From the IMG/VR virus record IMGVR_UViG_3300035698_002394, positions 1 to 23,513 of that record: DNA of 23,513 nt, one strand, 5' to 3'. The DNA is from a virus. A program made the translations under genes and the position numbers. Positions within the stretch are counted from its first letter, which is position 1, and each line of letters opens with the position of its first letter. Shown in pieces: positions 12,825 to 19,735 of this stretch. The notes under the pieces were generated by a model. That model was not told the DNA's origin. It saw only the letters and a program-made list of their open reading frames with translations, and made no database searches.

Positions 12825-13991
12825 ATGGGTAACGAGATCCTCTCCGACATGGCGTTCCTTGTCGGGCGGAAGGAGACCGCGTGGGGCGTTTACAGCGCTT
12901 CCTCGGATCTCCCGCATCCGATGTACGACGGTGCCTACGGGGTGGCGCTCAACGACCCCGACCGCATCCAGCCTCACGTCGATGGAGACCTCGACGCAAC
13001 CTACGTCGTTCAGGACGTGCGGGACCTGGAGGGTTCGATGGAGGTCGGTGTCTTCCCCGATCTCCTCGGCTACCTGCTCGACTACGCCATGAGGCGTGGC
13101 ACGACGGGAAAGGGAGAGTCCTACTCCTGGGACTTCGTCGTTCCTGGTCTGAACGATCTGCGGCATCTCGGCTGCATGGTCGGGTCCATGTCGATAGCCT
13201 TCGCCGAGGGCCAGGACGTGAAACTTTCGATGAACCTTCGAGGGAAGTACGAGGTGCTCAACACTCCGATCCCGGCCACAGGCGACTACTCGTGGCCTCA
13301 GATCACCTCGATGTACTTCAGCAACTGCAAGTTCCTCTGCTCGCTCGACGGTGGGTCCACCGAGATCGTTCCGGTCGGCCTCGACAACGCGACCATCACG
13401 TTCGACAACCAGCTTCAGCCGGGGCCGCACGAAGAGAACCGCGTGGACGTGAACCAGGACGGCACGATCGGCTACCTGCTCTCGGGTCGCCCGGTGCTGT
13501 CGGGTTCGTTCACGGTCCTCTTCGACCGCGCGGACTGGCTGACCATGCAGCGGAGCAAGATCAAGGGTTCGCTCCGCATCATGATGGCGCACCGAGATGG
13601 TGCGTCGGCCGTCGTTGGTCCGGCTGGTGCTTCGGCGGGTGGGGCGGGTGTCCCCGTAGCCGTCCCGGTCACGGCCGACCCGTCCACGGACTTCGCGGCC
13701 GATGACGTGATCCGGTTCGACACGGACACGGCTGCGAACGCCAGTATCGGCAAGGTGACGGCTCGGGCGACCGGTCCGGACACGATCACCGTCGCCACGC
13801 TCGACAAGGACGTGGTGAGCGGTGACTACATCTTCAACGACGCGGCGGAGATCTTCGTGCCCTCGTTCCGGGTCACAAGCATCGGCCGCGAGACCACCAA
13901 GGGTTCTCTCGTCAAGGTCACGATGAACATGCGTGCCCTGGCCGAGGGTTCGGACAGCCTCATCGAGTACGAAGCGAAGAACGCGCAGTAG
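12825..13991 (+). CDS. major tail tube protein, 388 aa
   Basis: It is likely the hexamer-ring subunit of the tail tube. It precedes the tail chaperone and tape measure genes. It is beta-rich throughout, with DLEGSMEVGVFPDLLGYLLD (67-86) as the long-loop and helix element common in tube proteins and a C-terminal FVPSFRVTSIGRETTKGSLV strand pair. Residues about 276-340 form an inserted Ala/Gly/Asp/Thr-rich beta module (VPVAVPVTADPSTDFAADDV, then ATGPDTITVATLDKDVVSGD) that resembles segments in two later tail proteins. At 388 aa it is longer than simple tube proteins, consistent with an extra surface domain. SD GGAGG lies upstream of ATG 12825. No sheath gene is adjacent, favouring a siphovirus tail. 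Confidence 0.7.
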   Translation: MGNEILSDMAFLVGRKETAWGVYSASSDLPHPMYDGAYGVALNDPDRIQPHVDGDLDATYVVQDVRDLEGSMEVGVFPDLLGYLLDYAMRRGTTGKGESYSWDFVVPGLNDLRHLGCMVGSMSIAFAEGQDVKLSMNLRGKYEVLNTPIPATGDYSWPQITSMYFSNCKFLCSLDGGSTEIVPVGLDNATITFDNQLQPGPHEENRVDVNQDGTIGYLLSGRPVLSGSFTVLFDRADWLTMQRSKIKGSLRIMMAHRDGASAVVGPAGASAGGAGVPVAVPVTADPSTDFAADDVIRFDTDTAANASIGKVTARATGPDTITVATLDKDVVSGDYIFNDAAEIFVPSFRVTSIGRETTKGSLVKVTMNMRALAEGSDSLIEYEAKNAQ

Positions 13992-13997
13992 AACATA

Positions 13998-14049
13998 GGC
14001 GGGGCGGGAGGGTCGCGGTTGACCGCTTCCGGTGGCCTTCCCCCTCGCC
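13998..14049 (+). terminator. GC-rich hairpin after the tail tube gene (weak terminator or processing site)
   Basis: GGCGGGG (13998-14004) can pair with CCCTCGCC-type bases (14043-14049), allowing one G-U, and an inner GCGGT/ACCGC pair surrounds TTG-region bases (14015-14025). No U-run follows. The structure fills the gap between the tube and chaperone genes and may reduce or stabilise the upstream transcript. Confidence is limited because GC-rich DNA folds easily. Confidence 0.4.
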
Positions 14050-14055
14050 GACCAT

Positions 14056-14077
14056 ACAGGAAGCGGACAGGAAGCGG
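14056..14077 (+). repeat. 11-bp perfect tandem repeat carrying Shine-Dalgarno-like motifs
   Basis: ACAGGAAGCGG occurs twice in direct succession (14056-14066 and 14067-14077). Each copy holds AGGA. The next bases, AGGAG at 14078-14082, form the best-spaced ribosome binding site (7 bases before ATG 14090). The leader therefore has three SD-like motifs in a row. Confidence 0.8.
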
Positions 14078-14089
14078 AGGAGTAGACGC

Positions 14090-14734
14090 ATGGCAGACGA
14101 GACGATCGACATCAACGTGCCTGTGCCTGGCGAGGAGGCTGTGGAGGTCAAGCGCGACATGCCTGGCATGGATCAGGTTGCAGAGATGTGCTCCATGCTC
14201 GCGATCATGCCAGACCACAAGCCGGACTGGATCCGTGAGAGCGGTATCGACGAGGCAGAGATCCTCGTCTTCGGCGAGTGGGAGAATTCTCCCCAGAAGG
14301 TCACGATCCAGGGCCCGACTCGCGGCACCCTCAAGGCGTTTCTGGAAGCGTCGAGGGCCAAGAAGGACACCGACGAGATGGTGGTCCGGCTTGTCCGCGA
14401 AGTTGTTATCGAGATGCCAGAGTCGCTCAAGGCTCGGCGTCCCTTCGCTCTGAACGGTGCTGTCTGGATCGCGAAGGGAGCGCCATACCCGACGCCGGAG
14501 GATCTGGCGCAGGGAAAGCCGGAGGCGCTCAAGGACGCGGACGCGGACAAGGCGGTTCGGGAGTACATCCTCAACTACCTCCCGCATCGCATGGTTGTTC
14601 AGATCTGCTCGGCGGCGATGGCTCTCGGGACGCCGGACCTGAGTCAGGCGTTCTCGCTGGCGAAGAAGGCGGGACCGGACGGTGATGACCCTTTGTCGAG
14701 GGCGTCGGCTGGTACTTCGGAGGCGGTGGACTAG
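14090..14734 (+). CDS. tail assembly chaperone, unshifted product (lambda gpG-like), 214 aa
   Basis: It lies directly upstream of the tape measure gene, as lambda G does, and carries a -1 frameshift signal near its 3' end. Chaperones of this type coat the tape measure protein before tube polymerisation. The sequence is acidic at the N-terminus, with a central mixed region (GVPGEE-like start, then WIRESGIDEAEILVFGEWEN) and helical C-terminal part (KAVREYILNYLPHRMVVQIC). I do not recognise a named family by sequence. The call rests on position plus frameshift architecture. The start has AGGAG at 14078-14082. It ends at TAG 14732-14734. Confidence 0.75.
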   Translation: MADETIDINVPVPGEEAVEVKRDMPGMDQVAEMCSMLAIMPDHKPDWIRESGIDEAEILVFGEWENSPQKVTIQGPTRGTLKAFLEASRAKKDTDEMVVRLVREVVIEMPESLKARRPFALNGAVWIAKGAPYPTPEDLAQGKPEALKDADADKAVREYILNYLPHRMVVQICSAAMALGTPDLSQAFSLAKKAGPDGDDPLSRASAGTSEAVD

Positions 14735-14937
14735 AAGATCGCGAAGCCGGGCAACTCGCCTGGACGCAAGTCCGTGACAGGTGGCCGGGGATTGCGATGG
14801 AAATGCGCGAGATGAAACAGATCGTGTGGTTCCGAACCTTCCCCCGGCCCGGTCTGCCCTTGAAGCGTCAACCGGCACGATTCCTGGACCTTCTCGATTT
14901 CCTCACTTCGATGGGGGTACTCAGTAGCCATGCCTGA
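14090..14937 (+). CDS. tail assembly chaperone, frameshifted product (lambda gpGT-like), 282 aa
   Basis: The product joins codons 1-202 (14090-14695) to an 80-codon -1 frame starting at 14695 and ending at TGA 14935-14937. The extension has no ATG-initiated gene of its own, but reads as good protein: VEGVGWYFGGGGLEDREAGQ, LAWTQVRDRW, MEMREMKQIVWF, then FLDLLDFL near the end. It fills the otherwise blank 195 bp before the tape measure gene and overlaps that gene's start by 8 bases. In lambda, GT is made at a few percent of G and its T domain contacts the tail tube protein. The same job is inferred here. Confidence 0.8.
14689..14695 (+). promoter_or_regulatory. programmed -1 ribosomal frameshift slippery heptamer
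   Basis: C CCT TTG fits X XXY YYZ with CCT and TTG as zero-frame codons (690-692, 693-695). It comes right after the last stop in the -1 frame (TGA 14686-14688). Slippage re-pairs the tRNAs on CCC and TTT and continues with GTC at 14695-14697. I see no convincing close downstream pseudoknot by eye. Confidence 0.8.
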
Positions 14938-17900
14938 CCTGAAAATCACTATCCAGGGCGTCGATGAGTTCTCAAAGGTCGTTGACGCCATCCAGTCAAA
15001 GATGGATCACTTGTTCCAGGAGGCGAACAAGAACATGGCCGAACTCGCGGATCGCGCGAGCAAGGTCACTGTCAACATGGAGAAGATGGGACAGACCGTT
15101 GAGAAGGCTGAGAAGAAGTTGCATGCTCTGGCTGGCATGTTCCAGCAGTTCGCCACCGTGGCGTCGGGCGCGATCGAGCGGGTCGGTGGGATGTTCAGCC
15201 GAATGTTCGAGGACGCTGGGAGGATGGCTGAGAACGCGCTGAGCCGCCTCGGATCTCGCCTCAAGAGTATCGGTGGGGGTGGGCTGTCGCGGTCCTTCCT
15301 GTCCCCTGTGATCGACGCTATGCGGACCGGCATGCAGACCGCGATCGACGGCGTGAACGACATGGTCAAGGGCGCGATCACCGCGTACACGAACCTCGTC
15401 ACCGGGGCCATGAAAACCATTGGTGAACTCCTCAAGGGTGGTTCGACAGTCGGTGGGGCCGCGCTCGGTTTTGCTCTCACAGGAAACCCGATCGGCGCAC
15501 TCTTTGGTGCTGGCATTGGCTCCCTCCTCGGATCTCTCCCGAAGGTTATTGCGGATGTTGCTGCCGGAGTTGTCGAGGGGATGGCCTCAGTCCTTCGTGG
15601 CCTGAGCGACGTGTTCGCTGGTGCGTTCGGCGCTGCGGTGAACATCGCGAGTCAGATTCTCGCTGGGCTGGTGAGCGCTGTGTCGAGTGTCGTCGAGAAG
15701 ATCGGCAGCATCTTCTCCGGGATGGTGGACAAGGTCTTAGGACTCCTCGGAAACATGGCTGGGAAGATCGGCACTGTCTTCACAGGCATCGCGGGGTTCG
15801 CCACCTACGAGGCTCTCCGGATGGAACGTGGTTTCGCCACAGCCTTCGGTCTGATCCCGGACGCTGGTGAGAAGGCGTTCAAGATGCTGCGGGACCGGGT
15901 CACGGACATCTGGGAGACCACACCGTTTGTCAGTGGCTACCAGATGACACGCGGTCTCTTCCAGACGATCTCCTCCGGTGCTCGTGAGCCAGCCCGTGCG
16001 ATGGAGATCATGAAGGCGTCCATCGAGGCGGTCATCGGTGGTGGCGTGAAGGACATGGAGACCACGATCAAGGCCGTGACGAGAGCGACCCTGCTCTACA
16101 ACCACACAGCAAAAGAGACCGTGGACATCCTCTTTCAGACGCAGAACCTCGGTCAGATCACGTTCTCGGAACTTGCCAGAGGCATGGGCCTGGTCTCTGG
16201 TTTCGCGTCCGCCGCGAAGATCGAATTCAAGGATCTCATGACCGCAATCGCGGTGGGGTCACGTGGCCTCGATCCCGAGTCGCTGTTCACAGGTATCCGT
16301 CGTGGAATTCAGACGCTCTACGCTCCGGGACCGGACGCTGCTGCGGCGAGGAAGAGGGCTGGGATCGCCTTCAAGGAATTGACGGACGAGGAGCAGAAAC
16401 TCAGCGACACGAAACTGTTCAACATCCAGGTCATGAAGGAGGAGCTTCGGATCTTCACGCGACTCCCCGCGAGGACCCACACACAGGCGCTTCGGATGCG
16501 GGACCTCCGCGAGCAGATCGAGGGAGCATCAACCGCGTTCACGGACTGGGCCGCGACGACTGGCCGTCCGATCCCGATGATGGAGTCGCTTCGCAGGATC
16601 GCTGACCTGGACCCGAGCATCGAGACTCTGAGAAAGCTCATTCCTGAGATCAGGGCCCTGACGTTCATCTCCTCCGCGATCAAACTCCGTCCGTTCTGGA
16701 AGGAGATCAAGGAGGGCATCGAGGACTCTGCTGGCGCGGCGAAGGATGCTGCTGACATCCAGAGGACGGAGACACTGGCGCAACTGTCGATGACGTGGCA
16801 CGGGATCGTTGCGGTCATGAAGGACTTCGCCGAGACCCTGAAGGGCCCCGTGGCTGACGGTCTCACGATGATCCGAGAAGCGATCAAGGATCTCCAGGGG
16901 TCACACGCCTTTGCGCGGTTCAAGGACTGGGCGAAGGATATGGCTGTTGACATCTTCAAGCACCTCGGCAGCGCGTTCGACTACCTGCGCAACAACTGGG
17001 ACGACATCGAGAAGAAGATGACCGCTGGGTGGAGAGCCGTGGAGAAGGTGATCCTGGCCGCATGGGAGGGTGCGAAGGCGATCGTTAACGTTGTTAGCAA
17101 CATGGTCAAGGACGGCGTGCTTGGCGAATGGTCAGACGAGTGGGAGAGGGTCAAGGAGATTGTCGCTGAGACGTGGAGTATCATCGGGGAGATGTCTCAG
17201 GGGAACATGGGTCCTCTTGCCGACGCGATGAAGGGCCTTTGGGAGTGGTTCTCCGATTACGCAGAAGAGGCTTGGCTTCGCGTCCAGTCGTATGGCCTGA
17301 ACGCAGCGGCGACGATCGCCGAGGCTCTCGGAACCGGCATTCAGTACGCGCTCTCCGAAGGCATCACTGGAGCGATTCGCCTGGTCGTTGCGGAGATGCC
17401 TGGTGTCGGGGATATGTTCGGTCTCCCTGACAATCCCCCTGGCGTTGACGACGCTATCAAGGCGCTCAAGGCGGTCAGAGAGGTCGAGAGCACCAACCTG
17501 AAGGGCTTGCCAACGGGCTTCGGTGCTGAAGACCTGACGGCCGGGAAACAACCACGAGGGCCGATCGGAACTCGGATGGCGCTTCAGGATGCTGGTTACA
17601 GCAACAAGGACATCGACAAGCTTCTCAGCGCGTGGGAGAGGATGCTCGAATCGGCGGGAGGAATTACACCGACCGGAGACCCAGAAAGGCTCGTCGCAAA
17701 CATCAAGGCCGACGCGCAAGCGACCCTCGAACAGAACAATATCCTCGGGGAGATTGCCGGAAACATGCGCAGGGCCGCAGACGCGCTCTCGTCCGAGGCG
17801 GATCTCATGAAGATGTCGCGAGAGTTCTACCTCAAGGACAAGGCTGAGAAGGCGGCCGTTGCCAAGTCAGAACGCGAGCAGTTGGAGGCTGGCTACGGTG

Positions 17901-19081
17901 ATGACTCCATGTTCAAGGTCGGGAAGGTTTCCAAGGGTCCAGTGATAAGCCGGTGGGAGAACGAGCAAGCGGTGGCGCGTGGAGCAAAGGGTGTCTGGAT
18001 TGAAGCGCAACGCCGTCGAGAGGAAGGATCGAGAATAGCGGCTGAGTTCGGAGAGAGCACAGCGCATTATCCGACAGCAAAGGAGGAAGCGGTTGGAGAG
18101 GCGAAGGCAAAACTCGACAGGGCACTTGAGTCCCTCGCGAACAAGGAGCAGATGATCGCGGACCAGATTGCGAAACTCAACGAGATTGCCAAGACGGCAC
18201 AGAAGACGACCTCGAACCTGACCGATGAGGATCTTGAGAACATCGCTCGCGTTGTCACGCTCCGCCTGGAGTCATCGGTTGAGATGGCAAAGATCGGGCT
18301 CAAGAGGGCGCTGAAAACTCCGGCGAAGAAGGCTGGTGGCAAAGAGGTTGAAGCCGAGACTGACAAGGGGGTCGAGAAGGAGAAGGCCAAGGAGAAGGCT
18401 GGTGAAGCCGGTGAGGAAGTCGCGGACGAGTTCACGCAGAAGGCTCGTGATAAGGCACTGGAGAACATTCGCAAGTCCGGATACTTCAGCGACGAGGACT
18501 TCCTCACGAAGGCGCAACGCAAGGGTTCTTCCTCCAGCCAACGTCGTAGTGGGAGTTCCGGTGGTGGCCGTGCCAGCGATGAGGTTGAGGATACAGGGCA
18601 CCGCATGCCGAGGACGTTCCAGGAGGCCAGTAGCCAGCGCGGAGGTCTCGCCTGGACATCTATGGTTCAGAAGATCAGGGACCGCATCAATTCCCTTGAG
18701 GGAATAAGGCGTGAGATGTTCACGATGTTGCGCGAAGAGGTTGAGGCTGCTGGCGGGTCCATATCCCCAAAGGTTGCAAGTTCTATGGTGGCAGCGACAA
18801 AGGGCGCTGGGAGCCTTGAGGAGGCCAAGAAGAACCTTGCGGACAACCTTGAGAACTTCGCGAACACGCAGGTTTTCACAAGCAAGAGCGACGAGGCGAG
18901 AACAGGTAATCTGAGAGATGTGATTGAGAATCTTCGCGTGACCATCGTTGAGACAGGAGAGAAGATCGCCGTACTTCAGAACGACATCGTCAACAAGGTC
19001 AACGCATCGACCGAGGCTCAGAAGAAACTCGGCGCAGATACGGACGAATCAAAGAAACGGCTTCAGGCGCAGGAGAACTAG
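14930..19081 (+). CDS. tape measure protein, 1383 aa
   Basis: It sets tail length and is ejected at infection. It is the longest gene, follows the chaperone pair and precedes tail-tip genes. Residues 15-120 are helical, coiled-coil-like. Residues about 170-295 are a long hydrophobic Gly/Ala-rich stretch (GGAALGFALT, ALFGAGIGSLLGSLP, and so on) suited to membrane insertion. Residues about 300-480 resemble the TP901-type tape measure core (TTPFVSGYQMTRGLFQTISS, then LFQTQNLGQITFSELARGMG, then AVGSRGLDPESLFTGIRRGI). The C-terminal third is Lys/Glu/Ala-rich helix with a Ser/Gly-rich break near residue 1200. At the usual about 0.15 nm per residue this predicts a tail near 200 nm. The start ATG overlaps the frameshift product stop. 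SD is weak (GGGGGT). Confidence 0.9.
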   Translation: MPDLKITIQGVDEFSKVVDAIQSKMDHLFQEANKNMAELADRASKVTVNMEKMGQTVEKAEKKLHALAGMFQQFATVASGAIERVGGMFSRMFEDAGRMAENALSRLGSRLKSIGGGGLSRSFLSPVIDAMRTGMQTAIDGVNDMVKGAITAYTNLVTGAMKTIGELLKGGSTVGGAALGFALTGNPIGALFGAGIGSLLGSLPKVIADVAAGVVEGMASVLRGLSDVFAGAFGAAVNIASQILAGLVSAVSSVVEKIGSIFSGMVDKVLGLLGNMAGKIGTVFTGIAGFATYEALRMERGFATAFGLIPDAGEKAFKMLRDRVTDIWETTPFVSGYQMTRGLFQTISSGAREPARAMEIMKASIEAVIGGGVKDMETTIKAVTRATLLYNHTAKETVDILFQTQNLGQITFSELARGMGLVSGFASAAKIEFKDLMTAIAVGSRGLDPESLFTGIRRGIQTLYAPGPDAAAARKRAGIAFKELTDEEQKLSDTKLFNIQVMKEELRIFTRLPARTHTQALRMRDLREQIEGASTAFTDWAATTGRPIPMMESLRRIADLDPSIETLRKLIPEIRALTFISSAIKLRPFWKEIKEGIEDSAGAAKDAADIQRTETLAQLSMTWHGIVAVMKDFAETLKGPVADGLTMIREAIKDLQGSHAFARFKDWAKDMAVDIFKHLGSAFDYLRNNWDDIEKKMTAGWRAVEKVILAAWEGAKAIVNVVSNMVKDGVLGEWSDEWERVKEIVAETWSIIGEMSQGNMGPLADAMKGLWEWFSDYAEEAWLRVQSYGLNAAATIAEALGTGIQYALSEGITGAIRLVVAEMPGVGDMFGLPDNPPGVDDAIKALKAVREVESTNLKGLPTGFGAEDLTAGKQPRGPIGTRMALQDAGYSNKDIDKLLSAWERMLESAGGITPTGDPERLVANIKADAQATLEQNNILGEIAGNMRRAADALSSEADLMKMSREFYLKDKAEKAAVAKSEREQLEAGYGDDSMFKVGKVSKGPVISRWENEQAVARGAKGVWIEAQRRREEGSRIAAEFGESTAHYPTAKEEAVGEAKAKLDRALESLANKEQMIADQIAKLNEIAKTAQKTTSNLTDEDLENIARVVTLRLESSVEMAKIGLKRALKTPAKKAGGKEVEAETDKGVEKEKAKEKAGEAGEEVADEFTQKARDKALENIRKSGYFSDEDFLTKAQRKGSSSSQRRSGSSGGGRASDEVEDTGHRMPRTFQEASSQRGGLAWTSMVQKIRDRINSLEGIRREMFTMLREEVEAAGGSISPKVASSMVAATKGAGSLEEAKKNLADNLENFANTQVFTSKSDEARTGNLRDVIENLRVTIVETGEKIAVLQNDIVNKVNASTEAQKKLGADTDESKKRLQAQEN

Positions 19082-19735
19082 ATGACAACGTCCGTCTGCT
19101 ACTGGCGATTCATCAAGATCGGGGTGGACCTCCTGTCGCTCATTCCGTCCACGAACCGCCTGGCAGGTGGATCCGTTGCGGGCCTGGACCGGATCGTGTC
19201 GAAGCCGGAGACCCTCAACCAGAGTTTCGAGATCACGGTTGATGCGATGGTCGGGTTCCACGGCGATGGCTGGACGAGGATCAGCCTCCACACCGCGCTT
19301 TTCAACGCTCAGTCGGACGTCATCAACGAGTCCATCGACAACCCCACGGGGCCCCTGTGCTGGGTGGATGACGAGTCCAAGACAACCACGACGACCGGAT
19401 TGGAAAGCGCGGGAGATGATGTGGTTGTCGGGGTCACCAGCCTCACGACCCTGGACAGTGCTGTGAACGACTATGTCCTGCTCATCAACGAGTCGAGTCA
19501 GATCGGCCAGCTTGCCAAGGTATCCGGGATTGGCGTGAACGAGATCACGGTGGACCTCGACGAGGATCTTCCCTCTGGCTCGATCGTACTCAAGGTCTTC
19601 ATGGCGTACCCAGGCTCAGTGTTCCAAGGTGCCGACACGGGGCGGCCGGTTGAGCAGAGCGACGACAAGTACAGATTCTCAACCTACTGGCGCTTCCTGG
19701 CCGGAGAAATGCCCGTGAAGGGTGCGAGCCTGTAA
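19082..19735 (+). CDS. tail tip / distal tail-region protein, 217 aa (unrecognised family)
   Basis: It begins at the base after the tape measure stop and overlaps the next ATG (TAATG), so it belongs to the tail-tip operon. The place is that of a distal tail protein, but no DIT signature was recognised. The N-terminal about 95 residues are beta-rich (YWRFIKIGVDLLSL, LNQSFEITVDAMVGFHGDGW). Residues about 105-172 contain a Thr/Asp/Ser-rich beta module (DDVVVGVTSLTTLDSAVNDY, then GVNEITVDLDEDLPSGSIVL) similar to the insert in the tail tube protein. The last part is FSTYWRFLAGEMPVKGASL, echoing the N-terminal YWRF. It may be a ring or hub adaptor. Function inferred from location only. Confidence 0.55.
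   Translation: MTTSVCYWRFIKIGVDLLSLIPSTNRLAGGSVAGLDRIVSKPETLNQSFEITVDAMVGFHGDGWTRISLHTALFNAQSDVINESIDNPTGPLCWVDDESKTTTTTGLESAGDDVVVGVTSLTTLDSAVNDYVLLINESSQIGQLAKVSGIGVNEITVDLDEDLPSGSIVLKVFMAYPGSVFQGADTGRPVEQSDDKYRFSTYWRFLAGEMPVKGASL

Noticed and set aside
14696-14750. Pseudoknot or stem stimulating the frameshift (CTTCG 14715-14719 with CGAAG 14742-14746)
   Set aside because: The stem is 5 bp and starts about 19 bases after the heptamer, which is too far and too weak to claim.
14735-14929. Apparent 195-bp non-coding gap before the tape measure gene
   Set aside because: It is explained by the -1 frameshift extension of the tail chaperone, so it is not an empty intergenic region.
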